Shown here: positions 26,064-35,385 of the stretch, piece after piece | Numbering within the stretch: the stretch's first letter is position 1 | Layout of the letters: each line of letters opens with the position of its first letter | Assembly (NCBI GenBank): GCA_002310995.1 | Contig: DBYV01000035.1 | Location: 1 to 64,000 of the forward strand | DNA length: 64,000 nt | Origin: a bacterium UBP6_UBA1177 | GTDB lineage: Bacteria; UBP6; UBA1177 | Direction of reading: 5' to 3' | Notes under the pieces: model-generated | What the model was told of the DNA's origin: nothing | Databases searched by the model: none | What the model saw: only the letters and a program-made list of their open reading frames with translations | Translations under genes and position numbers: made by a program

Positions 26064-27322
26064 TACTTCACCTTAGAAGCAGCAATTGAATCAAGCAGAG
26101 ATTTTGCTATCGACTCAAGATATTCATCCTTTTGAAGCAAATCTTTTTCTGTTTTATTCGTTATATAACCTACCTCGAAAAGAAGGGACGGCATTCTTGC
26201 ACCTACAAGAACGTAAAAAAGTGCACCTTTGTTGTAACCCCTGATTTTCACCCCATATTTTTGGAGATTTTTCTTCAGGCCCTGTCCTATTTCAGAAGAG
26301 TATTTAAGACTGTCTCCGACATAGTAACTCATTGTCATGTCAACCAGAATCGTATCGAGAAGAGTGACGTTTTCAGAAATTTTGTTCTCGACTCTTGCAA
26401 GTTTGTCGGCATATTCGTCCCGCGTATTGTCAAGATGATATATCTCCATTCCGCCGACATTCCTGTCTTTGAAAGAGTTCGCGTGGAGCGATATAAACAG
26501 ATCTCCGTTCATAGCGTTTGCTATAGCCGCGCGCTCCTCCAAAGGAAGAAAAATATCTTTGTTTCTAGTAAGTTTAACCTCAATCCCTTCATAATTTTTC
26601 GAAAGTTTTTCTATCTTTCTGGCAAGCTTGAAAACTACGTCCTTTTCATAAAGTTTACCCGAAATCGCCCCCGGGTCTTTGCCTCCGTGACCTGGATCTA
26701 TTACGATTATTTTTTTCTTTTTTGCCTTAATTTCAGTTTTTGCGGCAGTTTTCTCAGTTTTTTTTGTCTGAGTTTCACTCTTTTTTATCTCCTGTTTTTC
26801 TTTGGGACCAGCTTTAACAGCAGACTTTTCAGGAATTTGTTCAGGGGCCTTCTCAGCAACTTTTTCAGGAATTTTCTCGCCGTAGTAGTCGATTACTATT
26901 CTCCACGGCTCCTCCATTTCTACCACGTTGTAACTTTCGACTTTACCAGTTTCAATAACTATCCTAATACCGTTTTCACGCTTACCGAGCCTTATCTTTT
27001 TCAAGAACGAGTCATACTTCACATCAGGAAGGCGGAACCCTGAAGCATCAACGCCGATGAGGTCGATATATATTCTGTTTGTATCACCGTCTTTAAGCAG
27101 ATTATACTTGTATGAAACCTTTTCACTCGGATAGACAGCGACCCTTATCGAACTGTTTCCGGGCCAGACTTTGATATCGTTGAGCTTTTTCTCGCCTTTC
27201 GAAGCATTCGTGAGATCCATAATAAGCTGATCCAAAGACTCTCTGTCGGCATCGCTCAGGGAAGTTTGCGCAAAAACAATAAAAAATGAAAAGAATATAA
27301 GAAAGAAAACGCTGAATTTCAT
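26063..27322 (-). CDS. N-acetylmuramoyl-L-alanine amidase with AMIN domain
   Basis: Periplasmic zinc enzyme that cuts peptide stems from glycan strands. The 419 residues comprise a signal peptide (MKFSVFFLIFFSFFIVFAQT), an AMIN domain (about 50-150; NRIYIDLIGVDASGF, IRIVIETGKVESYNV), a Lys/Glu/Pro-rich linker (about 155-205) and an Amidase_3 domain with VIDPGHGGKDPGA (first Zn His), the catalytic ERAAIANAMNGDLFISLHAN (second Zn His in SLHAN), and a late catalytic Glu in LLFEVGYITN. It follows the outer-membrane protein gene by 3 bp. Confidence 0.93.
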   Translation of the reverse strand: MKFSVFFLIFFSFFIVFAQTSLSDADRESLDQLIMDLTNASKGEKKLNDIKVWPGNSSIRVAVYPSEKVSYKYNLLKDGDTNRIYIDLIGVDASGFRLPDVKYDSFLKKIRLGKRENGIRIVIETGKVESYNVVEMEEPWRIVIDYYGEKIPEKVAEKAPEQIPEKSAVKAGPKEKQEIKKSETQTKKTEKTAAKTEIKAKKKKIIVIDPGHGGKDPGAISGKLYEKDVVFKLARKIEKLSKNYEGIEVKLTRNKDIFLPLEERAAIANAMNGDLFISLHANSFKDRNVGGMEIYHLDNTRDEYADKLARVENKISENVTLLDTILVDMTMSYYVGDSLKYSSEIGQGLKKNLQKYGVKIRGYNKGALFYVLVGARMPSLLFEVGYITNKTEKDLLQKDEYLESIAKSLLDSIAASKVK

Positions 27323-27325
27323 CAG

Positions 27326-28732
27326 TTAGAACCTGACTCCGGCAAAACCACCTATCGAGAAGCAGTTGTAGTAGCTGTATGAACCTGCATAGTCTCTTGC
27401 TTCCACAAGATACCATTTTGAAGCAGCCCTTGCTCCAAAACTGAAATATTTGTTGAGATAGTATGTTATGGCACCACTATAGTAAGGCCTGTTTTTAAGC
27501 CATTTTCCATCTTCTCCCAACGATTGGAAAGTCATCATAAAATCTATAGCCAGAGAATCGAAGAAAAACATATCCGTGAATACGTTTATCTGGTAGTTGT
27601 CGTACTTTTTCGCTTCATGGTTATAAAGTTTGTTGTGCTCGAACGAACCGCCTACCGAAAATGTGCCGGTTATATCGAAAACGAGGTCAAGATAGTATCC
27701 GGCAGTCCAGTCCTTCCCTCTTCCGGCATAACTCATAAGATAGCGTGACTTTGTTGTAGGTGTGCTGGAAATCGATTCACTCTGGCCTCTGTAATACTCC
27801 CTTTCAATATCGTAGAACGTGTTAAAATACGAAGGAATGTAGTCAGGTTCCATCGCCCTGACCTCCCATCGGCTCAAAATCTGCATGTCTGTACTCGTCG
27901 GAAGCATAAGTTTGTGCTTTGCACCGAAGTGCATGCCGAAGCCAGCATCGACAATTTTGTTCATGTCGGTATAAAGAGTCAGCTGGTAATACTTCATCGC
28001 CAAAACCCGGAAAGAGAGGTCAAAACCGAAAATCTGAAAATTGGAATCAGTAATTTCACGTCCGTATTCGTTATCGCTCTTTCCCGTAATCTGATCAGGT
28101 GCAAAAACATCAGCGAAATAAGATGCTCCGATTTCAAGGTTGTTGCCGTAACTTTCCTTGCTGAAAAAACTTATCGGCTTAAGGTAGAATCGGCCTCCGA
28201 TGACATTCGGCGGAGTAACATCGTCCATAAAAAAATCTATTCCGGCATAATCGGTATTAACTTCAAGGTTGACTCCGCGCTGCGGATGATAAAGCCTCAA
28301 ATCACCGTAGTATGCTCCGACAATCGAACCGTTGCCAACGTAACGGTTTCTCTGCTCGCCGAAGTAAAAATAGAACATATCGCCGGAATGACCGTAGTGA
28401 AAATAATTGAGAATCGCAACCCAGTCCCTCGCATCGTCCCAGTCTTCCTTCGGGAAAATTGCAGCTGTTGTCGGAATGTCGTTATCGTTTTTCAGAATAA
28501 ATCTGACCGGAAGACCTACACCGAAACCGAGCATTGAAAATTCAGCGGAAGCATAAACATCAAGCTCAAGAAGCAAAGATTCACCCTGATATGTCGGGAA
28601 AAGCGCACCTCCGAGACTTATTCCCCTTTTAAAGCGGCTGTAAGCCTCATTCGGATGAAAATCAACCGCACTCGCAACGGAAAAAGATGCCAGGATCAGG
28701 AAAAACAAACATATTCCGAGCACTCTCTTCAT
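27326..28732 (-). CDS. Predicted outer-membrane beta-barrel protein
   Basis: A 468-residue protein with signal peptide (MKRVLGICLFFLILASFSVA), alternating amphipathic strands with many Tyr/Phe, and a C-terminal strand ending in Phe (FSIGGFAGVRF), the outer-membrane assembly signal. No family recognised. ATG at 28732 is chosen because GGAG lies 6 nt upstream. It stands between the diguanylate cyclase and the amidase genes, so it is probably an envelope component of the same operon. Confidence 0.7.
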   Translation of the reverse strand: MKRVLGICLFFLILASFSVASAVDFHPNEAYSRFKRGISLGGALFPTYQGESLLLELDVYASAEFSMLGFGVGLPVRFILKNDNDIPTTAAIFPKEDWDDARDWVAILNYFHYGHSGDMFYFYFGEQRNRYVGNGSIVGAYYGDLRLYHPQRGVNLEVNTDYAGIDFFMDDVTPPNVIGGRFYLKPISFFSKESYGNNLEIGASYFADVFAPDQITGKSDNEYGREITDSNFQIFGFDLSFRVLAMKYYQLTLYTDMNKIVDAGFGMHFGAKHKLMLPTSTDMQILSRWEVRAMEPDYIPSYFNTFYDIEREYYRGQSESISSTPTTKSRYLMSYAGRGKDWTAGYYLDLVFDITGTFSVGGSFEHNKLYNHEAKKYDNYQINVFTDMFFFDSLAIDFMMTFQSLGEDGKWLKNRPYYSGAITYYLNKYFSFGARAASKWYLVEARDYAGSYSYYNCFSIGGFAGVRF

Positions 28733-28755
28733 AATATTCTCCAAAATCAACACAA

Positions 28756-31700
28756 TTACATTTCAAACTCTGAAAAGTTATCCGGTTCAATCTTTTCAAA
28801 GGTGTAAAAACCGTTCACAGCGGCAAATTCGCTGCTGCTGAGCATATTGCCGACATCCTCCTGTGTCGCAGGTACATTCTGGCCCGGAACAACAAAAGTA
28901 GCCATATCGCGCCCGTTTTCCTTCGAATGGTAAAGAGCCGTATCGGCCAGCGTTACAACATTTTCAAAAGTTACAAGTTTGGGTTCGCTGACAAAAAACG
29001 GAAGTGCAACGATTCCCATCGACACCGTTATCCAGACAGTTGATCCGCCTTGCGTTGTAAACGGATGCTTCTCTATTGCTTTTCTTATTTTTTTTGCGAC
29101 TTCGAACATCTTTTCAAGCGGAATATTTTTCAGCACGATAAGAAACTCCTCGCCGCCCCATCTGATAAGAATATCGTCAGCACGGACAGATTCCTGCATG
29201 ACTTCGGCGACACCTTTCAGAACCATATCACCCACATCATGCCCGTAAAGATCGTTAACACGCTTGAAATGGTCGATATCCATCATTATGACACCGTATA
29301 CATTGTCGTTCTTTTCCTGTATGATGTTGCGGTTGTCGAGAAGATGCATTTTTCGGTCGCGCGATTCGATAAAACGCCTGATTTTGCGCTCTTCTACATC
29401 GAACATATAGCGCCTGTTCATAAGCCCTGTCAGCGGGTCCTTCATTACAGCTTCTTTGAGAGCGTTGTTTTTAATCTGGAGTTCAGCCGTCTTTTCGTCT
29501 ATCAGACGCTTGATATCGTATTCTCTTATCTTTTTAAGCCGTCTGTTCAGGAAAATCATAAAAACAATAAAGGCGACTAGAATAAAAGGAGCCGTCACAA
29601 CAAGCCATTTTTTCTCATGCCATTCTGTGTCTACCTCAAAAACGAACTTCTTTTCAGTGAATTTAGAAGGATTGCCGGAACGGTATGCACGGACTGAAAA
29701 TTCGTGAGAACCGCCATGAATATTCGATAGATTGACCGTTCTTTTGCTTGTTCTGTTTACCTGTTCTTTATCGAAAGAATAGTCAAAAAACAACTCGCCA
29801 GCCCCTGAAAACAAAGGCGCAGAATATGAAATAGAGAGATTTTCCACCGTTTGCGGAAGAGACATTTTTCCGATATCGTCTAAAGAGTAATTTCCGCCGC
29901 CATCATCCGAAGAAAAAATGTTTTCTATTACAATTTCAGGAACAAAATCGTCTTTTTCCTTAAAATTCGTGTCAAAAACGGCAATGCCTTTCATCATCGG
30001 AACATAAAGCCGGTTATCGGAAAGCGCGGAATCTGAAGTTCTTCCTTCGGCACATTCCCACGATGCCATACCGTTCTTTTTGCCATAAACAACAGCCGGA
30101 ACACTGGAACAGCCGCCGTTGAGGAAGCAGTCGGCATCTTTGCCCTTTATCGATGCGACACCAATATTGGTCATCAGCCAGAAGTTTCCGTTTTTATCCT
30201 CTAAAACCGAATGAATCGCCGCTTCGCCGCTGATTCCCGGCACATGGAAAGCTATAGCATCATTCTCGATATCGACAAAAATCTCGTTCGACAGCGTAAC
30301 TACCCATATGCGCTGCTTTGAATCAACAAAAGTGCGTTTTACAAAAACATCCTTTTTCCAGAGTGGCACAGGTTTCAGAGTCCCGTTTTCCTCAAGCCCG
30401 AAAACGCCGCTCCATTTCGTAACAACAAAAAGTTGGCCTTCATGATCGATTATATCGACTATTTCGGCATTGACATCCGGCAGCTGGTACTTTTCTACGG
30501 TCCTGTCGTTTTTGAAAACGAAAAGTGCGCCGACAAGCGAGTTGTCGCTCACCCACACATTTCCTTCAGAATCGCTGAAAAAGACATCCGTTGAAACCGG
30601 GAAAAGGTCTTCCGCACTTGTGTAAATCTCCTTAACCGGCTTGAAAGTCTTGTCGGGCTGCATGATGTAAAGCCCAGACTCGCCCGAAACCCACAAATTG
30701 TCAGTTTTATCAAAAAATATGCGGTTGAAAACCTGTTTGCATCCTGTTTCTCCGCAGGCAGATTCCCAAGGTCCGAACTCATCGTTTTCTTTAAAAATCC
30801 CTTTCCGCGTATTTACAAAAATATTTCCTGCTGAATCTGAGACAATACCTGAAACAGTCTCCTCATCAAAAATCATCCCTTTGAAAGAACTTCTTTTGGC
30901 AATGCAGAAACCGCCGGTAGAAGTTCCAAACCAGACATTTCCCTCCTTGTCGCGGGCTGAAGCGGTAATTGCCCCGCCCAGATCCAAAGAGTGGTTTTCG
31001 TCAGGGAAAAGACCTCCATTTTTTGTTCCTATCCAAAGCCAGCCTGAATCATTTGCTTCCAGCACTGTTATATCAGCGTAAGGAAGTGCTTTTTCTTTAT
31101 TCTCGCACCCGATTGAAACTTCGTTGTTTTCAATGGTGTAAAAGCAGTTTTTTCCACCTGCGTAAATAATATTGTCAGCTCCTTCCGCAAAAGCTGATAT
31201 CGAATCATCAAGGTAGTCAACCTGAACAAAACGCTCGCTTCCGTCTTTCATGAAGTAGACGCCGTTTTCCGTTCCGAGCCAGACAGTGTCACTACTGTCG
31301 ATAAAAACTTTGTTGACATTTTTTGTTCCGAGACGCGAATTTTCGGGAGAGAACCACTCGAAAAAGCCGTTCACCGAAAGAACGAAGACTCCCTTACCGT
31401 TTACAGCACCGTAAAGAAGTGCCTTTTTCTTGTCGTAAGCAAGCGATTTGACATTAAAATTACCGACTTTTTCCGCATTTTTGAATTTGAGCGCTCTGAA
31501 ACTGCCCAAATCGGTTATCCAGACACCTAAATCAGTAGCAATGTAGCCGTTCCCGATACCGTCTGAAACGAAGTCGTTTATAGTGCTTGTCGGAATGCCG
31601 GCAAGTTTGCCGCCGTCAGGAAGAACGAATTCACTTCCGTCAAATCTTACAAGAGAATTCTTTGTGGCAACAAACATATGCCCTGATGGAGCACCGGCAA

Positions 31701-31839
31701 ATGCAACAATTTGATTTTGCGGAAGATTTTGCAACGAATCATAACAGTCAAAGCAGATACCGTTATGACAGGTTCCGGTCACAGAATACAAAGAGAAAGA
31801 AAGAACCGCTATAAACAAAAACCAAAAAATTTTTTTCAT
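28756..31839 (-). CDS. Two-component-propeller (Reg_prop/Y_Y_Y) diguanylate cyclase
   Basis: A 1027-residue membrane sensor. The signal peptide (MKKIFWFLFIAVLSFSLYSV) leads a periplasmic double propeller of Reg_prop repeats (VWLGTENGVYFM, LWIGTKNGGLF, VWFGTSTGG), then a Y_Y_Y domain, one membrane helix (about 745-765) and a cytoplasmic coiled coil followed by GGDEF. The active site is GGEEF (about residue 893) and the I-site RADD sits five residues before it, so the enzyme should make c-di-GMP with feedback inhibition. It resembles hybrid sensors for glycans, but has GGDEF in place of kinase modules. The cognate ligand is unknown. It heads the operon with the barrel and amidase. Confidence 0.9.
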   Translation of the reverse strand: MKKIFWFLFIAVLSFSLYSVTGTCHNGICFDCYDSLQNLPQNQIVAFAGAPSGHMFVATKNSLVRFDGSEFVLPDGGKLAGIPTSTINDFVSDGIGNGYIATDLGVWITDLGSFRALKFKNAEKVGNFNVKSLAYDKKKALLYGAVNGKGVFVLSVNGFFEWFSPENSRLGTKNVNKVFIDSSDTVWLGTENGVYFMKDGSERFVQVDYLDDSISAFAEGADNIIYAGGKNCFYTIENNEVSIGCENKEKALPYADITVLEANDSGWLWIGTKNGGLFPDENHSLDLGGAITASARDKEGNVWFGTSTGGFCIAKRSSFKGMIFDEETVSGIVSDSAGNIFVNTRKGIFKENDEFGPWESACGETGCKQVFNRIFFDKTDNLWVSGESGLYIMQPDKTFKPVKEIYTSAEDLFPVSTDVFFSDSEGNVWVSDNSLVGALFVFKNDRTVEKYQLPDVNAEIVDIIDHEGQLFVVTKWSGVFGLEENGTLKPVPLWKKDVFVKRTFVDSKQRIWVVTLSNEIFVDIENDAIAFHVPGISGEAAIHSVLEDKNGNFWLMTNIGVASIKGKDADCFLNGGCSSVPAVVYGKKNGMASWECAEGRTSDSALSDNRLYVPMMKGIAVFDTNFKEKDDFVPEIVIENIFSSDDGGGNYSLDDIGKMSLPQTVENLSISYSAPLFSGAGELFFDYSFDKEQVNRTSKRTVNLSNIHGGSHEFSVRAYRSGNPSKFTEKKFVFEVDTEWHEKKWLVVTAPFILVAFIVFMIFLNRRLKKIREYDIKRLIDEKTAELQIKNNALKEAVMKDPLTGLMNRRYMFDVEERKIRRFIESRDRKMHLLDNRNIIQEKNDNVYGVIMMDIDHFKRVNDLYGHDVGDMVLKGVAEVMQESVRADDILIRWGGEEFLIVLKNIPLEKMFEVAKKIRKAIEKHPFTTQGGSTVWITVSMGIVALPFFVSEPKLVTFENVVTLADTALYHSKENGRDMATFVVPGQNVPATQEDVGNMLSSSEFAAVNGFYTFEKIEPDNFSEFEM

Positions 31840-31983
31840 TATCTGCGTTCCAAAATATCAACCGTAGAAACAGAAAAACCGAAAAACGGTGCAAAATAGC
31901 ACACAACAACGTTTCTAACAAGAAAAATTCACAAAATCATCACAAAAAATTTAAAGAAAAAAACTAAAAGAAAGAAAAAGAAT

Positions 31984-32060
31984 TGGTAGCGGGAGAGTGA
32001 TTCGAACACTCGACCTGCGGGATATGAGTCCGCTGCTCTAGCCACCTGAGCTATCCCGCC
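31984..32060 (-). tRNA. tRNA with CAT anticodon (elongator Met most likely)
   Basis: A 77-nt cloverleaf with encoded CCA. The acceptor stem GGCGGGA pairs with TCCCGCT, the D arm is GCTCAGGTGGCTAGAGC, the anticodon loop CTCATAT, and the T arm GAGTGTTCGAATCACTC. Absence of an unpaired C1-A72 and lack of three G-C pairs in the anticodon stem argue against initiator tRNA. tRNA-Ile2 (lysidine-modified CAT) remains possible. Confidence 0.93.
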
Positions 32061-32207
32061 ACACAGGACGGCGAGAGTTTAGGAAAAACTTTTTCAAAGT
32101 CAATAAAAAATTTACAAAAAAAATTTTTTTGCTGACAAAAACCGGAAATACAAAGCAAAAATAAGATAAGAGAATGACGTTTTATAATGAATTTTCAGAG
32201 TGATAAA

Positions 32208-32633
32208 TTAGAAATTCAACGTAAGATTTACAACAACTTCCGCACCAAGAGTTTTCGCTACAGGACATGTATCTGCAGCACTCTTGAGCATTGCCTGCTG
32301 TTTCGGAGTGTAGACGTTTGGCGGAAAGTTGAAGACGATGTCAATCTGACCTATCCGGCGCGGGTCGGCAGCCATAGTCTTTTTGATTTCGTATGTTGTA
32401 CCGTCAACATTGAAGTCATGAGTCTGCGCGGTAATGCCCATTATCGTCATCATGCATGCACCAAGCGCTCCGCAAACGAGATCGGTTGGAGAAAAAGCTT
32501 CGCCTTTGCCATGGTTGTCGGTAGGAGCATCGGTCATAATAGTGTTGTTCGATTTAAGGTGGGTCATTTCATTACGCAAACTGCCTTTGTACTGCCCTTT
32601 TATTATTACCGGAGTATTTGTGGTGTCTATCAT
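32208..32633 (-). CDS. OsmC-family peroxiredoxin-like protein
   Basis: A 141-residue OsmC/YhfA-type protein. The first redox Cys lies in PTDLVCGALGACMMTIMGIT and the second in SAADTCPVAKTL. Family members reduce organic hydroperoxides with lipoyl or thiol partners. It lies 12 bp downstream of pepT. Confidence 0.92.
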   Translation of the reverse strand: MIDTTNTPVIIKGQYKGSLRNEMTHLKSNNTIMTDAPTDNHGKGEAFSPTDLVCGALGACMMTIMGITAQTHDFNVDGTTYEIKKTMAADPRRIGQIDIVFNFPPNVYTPKQQAMLKSAADTCPVAKTLGAEVVVNLTLNF

Positions 32634-32645
32634 TTTGTGCCTCTT

Positions 32646-33893
32646 TTATTTAATATTTTCAGCTATCTTAACAGCAACTGCGGATGCAAGTGCGATGTCT
32701 TCGAGAGCGACCCACTCTTTCTGAGAATGGAAGTTTACGCCGCCTGCAAAGATGTTCGGACACGGAAGACCCATGAAGGAAAGTCTTGCGCCGTCGGTTC
32801 CGCCGCGGATAGGCTCAACTTCTGGTGCAGCGCCGAGGTCTTCGATCGCCTTCTTGACATATTCGTAAACGACCATGTTGTTCTTCATTACTTCGTACAT
32901 GTTGAGGTAGCTTTCGGTAAAAACAGGAGTTACCTGAAGACGCGGTTCCTCAGCCTTGAGAACTTCGATAATATTGAGGATTATCTTCTCTTCGCGCTCT
33001 ATATCTTCGGGAACGAAGCTTCTCAGGATCATGCTGACAGTAACTTCCTCGCTGCCGCCGCTGATGCCGACAATGTGGATGAAAGGCTCTCTGCCGCAGG
33101 TTCTCTCAGGCGACATCGTCTTCGGAAGCATATCAATGAATTTTCCTGCGTATCTGATTGCATTTACCATTTTGTCTTTTGCATATCCGGGGTGGATCGA
33201 AACGCCGCGCAGTGTTACTTTCGCCGAGAAAGCGTTGAAATTCTCGTAGTTTACTTCATACGGAGCGCCACCGTCGAAAGTGTATGCGAAGTCAGCGTCT
33301 ACTTTCTGAAGGTTGATTTTGTCGACACCGCGTCCGATTTCTTCGTCGGGAGTGAAGCAGATTCTGATTTCTGGGTGTTTGATTTCGGGATGTTTGCCGA
33401 GATATTCAACCATCGACATGATCGCAGCAACACCTGCTTTGTCGTCAGCGCCAAGAAGCGTAGTTCCGTCGGAAGTGATGATCGTGTCTCCGATGCAGTC
33501 CGAAAGATGCATTGTGTCAGCGGGGTCGATGACCGTGCCGCCTTTAAGATTTATGACCGAACCATCGTATTTTTCGTGGATTACAGGACATACGCCTTCG
33601 CCTTTGCAGTCAAGAGCGACATCCATATGGGCGATGAAAGCGACTTTCTTCGTGATGCCGCAGTTTGTCGCCATTTTCGCGTAAACATAGCCGTTTTCAT
33701 CCATTTCCGCGTTTGCAAGGCCGAGCGATTTAAGCTCTTCGACAAGCTTTCTGCCGAGATTCTTTTCTTTCGGCGAAGAAGGACAAGTCTCGCTATCCTC
33801 AACAGACTGCGTATCTTCCTTAACGTAGTCGAGGAAACGGTTCAACAGATTGGTCTCACTAAGGATTTTGGTTACCAGCTGATCTCTTTTCAT
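32646..33893 (-). CDS. pepT: Peptidase T (tripeptide aminopeptidase)
   Basis: Cytoplasmic M20 zinc exopeptidase that releases the N-terminal residue of tripeptides. The 415 residues show metal ligands in FIAHMDVALD, LLGADDKAG, and FTPDEEIGRGVDK (catalytic Glu-Glu), plus the C-terminal ligand region PNIFAGGVNFHS. ATG at 33893 is preferred to ATG at 33905, because the GGAG ribosome binding site overlaps the first ATG and sits 6 nt before the second. It follows rnfB by 29 bp. Confidence 0.94.
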   Translation of the reverse strand: MKRDQLVTKILSETNLLNRFLDYVKEDTQSVEDSETCPSSPKEKNLGRKLVEELKSLGLANAEMDENGYVYAKMATNCGITKKVAFIAHMDVALDCKGEGVCPVIHEKYDGSVINLKGGTVIDPADTMHLSDCIGDTIITSDGTTLLGADDKAGVAAIMSMVEYLGKHPEIKHPEIRICFTPDEEIGRGVDKINLQKVDADFAYTFDGGAPYEVNYENFNAFSAKVTLRGVSIHPGYAKDKMVNAIRYAGKFIDMLPKTMSPERTCGREPFIHIVGISGGSEEVTVSMILRSFVPEDIEREEKIILNIIEVLKAEEPRLQVTPVFTESYLNMYEVMKNNMVVYEYVKKAIEDLGAAPEVEPIRGGTDGARLSFMGLPCPNIFAGGVNFHSQKEWVALEDIALASAVAVKIAENIK

Positions 33894-33922
33894 GACAAAC
33901 TCCATAAAAATTAGTAAAAAAA

Positions 33923-34825
33923 TTAAGCTGTTTTTTCAGTTTCAGGCGCAGGTGCGGCAGCGGGTTTCGCTTCCGCCGGTTTTTCCGCGACTTTGATCTC
34001 GAATGTCGCCTTTATCGCATGAGTAGGACATGCAGCGGCGCATTTTCCGCAAGCGATGCACTTCGCCGGATCGATGTAGGCAAGGAAATTCTCGACTGTG
34101 ATTGCCTGAACTTTCTCCGGGCACTCTTTCGCGCATTTTCCGCAGCCGATGCATGCAGCCTTGCAGACGCTCATTGCAGCCGGAGCTTTGTCGGTGTTGC
34201 GGCAGCCTACGAAAACGCGCCTGCCAACGCGCCCTTTCGGACGGATCTCGATAAGTTTTCTCGGGCATTTCTTAGCGCAGACTCCGCAGGAAGTGCATTT
34301 TGCCTCGTCAACAACGGGAAGTCCCGTGGTTTTATCCATCGAAAGTGCACCGAAAGCACATGCAGAAACGCAGTCGCCAAGGCCTAAACAACCGTAAGGG
34401 CAGCCTTTCTCGCCTACAAAAAGCGAAGCGGCGACAGCACAGTTCGCAGGGCCGTCGTAATCACTTTTTCTGGTCGTTTTTTCAATCGTTCCGCCGCATC
34501 TGACAACTGCGACTTTAGGAACACTTTCCTGCATTGCAAGGCCTATGACCTCCCCTATTTTCTTGCGGGTTTCGGCATTGCAGCCTGGGCAGCACGGAAT
34601 ATCGGAAGAACCGGCTGTTGCTGCTTTCACGATACCCTCTGCAAGTCCTCTGCAGCCAGGGAAACCGCAACCGCCGCAGTTTGCGCCGGGAAGAAACTCA
34701 AGCACTTCGTCAATGCGAGGATCTTCCTCAACCTTGAATTTTTTGGCTGTGAGAAAAAGAACTACAGCCGAGACAACAGCAATGATTCCTAAAATCAGAA
34801 CTGAATAAAGGATAACTCCGTCCAT
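33923..34825 (-). CDS. rnfB: Electron transport complex subunit RnfB
   Basis: Iron-sulfur subunit of the Rnf ion-pumping ferredoxin:NAD+ oxidoreductase. The 300 residues begin with a membrane anchor (VILYSVLILGIIAVVSAVVL), followed by the [4Fe-4S] domain PGANCGGCGFPGCRGLA and PCCPGC, then ferredoxin-type motifs CTSCGVCAKKCP, CIGCGKCAKECP and CIACGKCAAACP, and an Ala/Pro/Lys tail. The other five Rnf subunits are not adjacent; rseC lies upstream and pepT downstream. Confidence 0.95.
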   Translation of the reverse strand: MDGVILYSVLILGIIAVVSAVVLFLTAKKFKVEEDPRIDEVLEFLPGANCGGCGFPGCRGLAEGIVKAATAGSSDIPCCPGCNAETRKKIGEVIGLAMQESVPKVAVVRCGGTIEKTTRKSDYDGPANCAVAASLFVGEKGCPYGCLGLGDCVSACAFGALSMDKTTGLPVVDEAKCTSCGVCAKKCPRKLIEIRPKGRVGRRVFVGCRNTDKAPAAMSVCKAACIGCGKCAKECPEKVQAITVENFLAYIDPAKCIACGKCAAACPTHAIKATFEIKVAEKPAEAKPAAAPAPETEKTA

Positions 34826-34840
34826 AACTACCCCCGTAAA

Positions 34841-35254
34841 TTAAGATTTCCTGCAAACAAAGACAAAAGTCTTTGCGAAATATGGCTTCAAAAGAGCCAG
34901 AATCACAAAATAAGGCAGCAAAATTATTAAAGAAATTAAAGCAGCCAAAGCTTCTGACGAAATAAAACTCGAAGAGATGAAAAGTGCCGAAACCATAAGC
35001 AGAAACGGAATGAAAAACACATAAAAAACAGCCTTCAAACCGAATTTTTCCTCCATTTCGACAACCACGGAATCACCCGCTTCGACCTCTTCCATCGGAA
35101 CTGCTTCGATAATTTTTTCGGCCATATCGTGAGCAGCACACATACTTTTCGCATGGCATGCGCTGCACGCGCTTTTGACCTCGATTTTCACCGAAACAAG
35201 CTCTTTTCCGGCCTTAACGACCGTTCCTGTGTGTGTAACCTTCGTATTCGCCAT
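34841..35254 (-). CDS. rseC: RseC/MucC-family (SoxR-reducing) membrane protein
   Basis: A 137-residue protein with a Cys-rich N-terminal domain (CSACHAKSMCAAHD), a beta domain (GDSVVVEMEEKFGLKAVF) and two membrane helices (about 70-90 and 95-120). RseC-like genes often precede rnf genes, as here, and family members act with Rnf in reducing [2Fe-2S] regulators. It is 15 bp upstream of rnfB. Confidence 0.9.
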   Translation of the reverse strand: MANTKVTHTGTVVKAGKELVSVKIEVKSACSACHAKSMCAAHDMAEKIIEAVPMEEVEAGDSVVVEMEEKFGLKAVFYVFFIPFLLMVSALFISSSFISSEALAALISLIILLPYFVILALLKPYFAKTFVFVCRKS

Positions 35255-35337
35255 TTTTTGAACCTAAAAAAACGTATTTTTTTATACTTTAACAATTTTT
35301 TGTCAATTTTTAGATTGAATAAGTCTTACCTTATCTC

Positions 35338-35385
35338 GGCGCCCCTGACGCAGGGGAGCTGACGCGAAGCGGCTGAGGGGTCACA
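35338..35385. repeat. Dispersed hairpin repeat (same family as in gspI)
   Basis: GCCCCTG ACG CAGGGG forms a hairpin followed by AGCTGACGCGAAGCGGCTGAGGGGT. It begins at the stop codon of the chromate transporter half and lies between it and rseC. It may serve as a transcription terminator for the transporter genes. Confidence 0.75.

Noticed and set aside
26132..27043. 303-codon plus-strand open frame
   Set aside because: Antisense to the amidase; Phe-rich low complexity mirrors the Lys/Glu linker.
31984..32060. Initiator tRNA-fMet
   Set aside because: The first acceptor pair is G-T, not an unpaired C-A, and the anticodon stem lacks three consecutive G-C pairs.
32187..33914. 575-codon plus-strand open frame
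   Set aside because: It lies antisense to pepT and the OsmC gene, whose motifs are unmistakable; the plus-strand product is Cys/Phe/Arg-rich with no recognisable domain.
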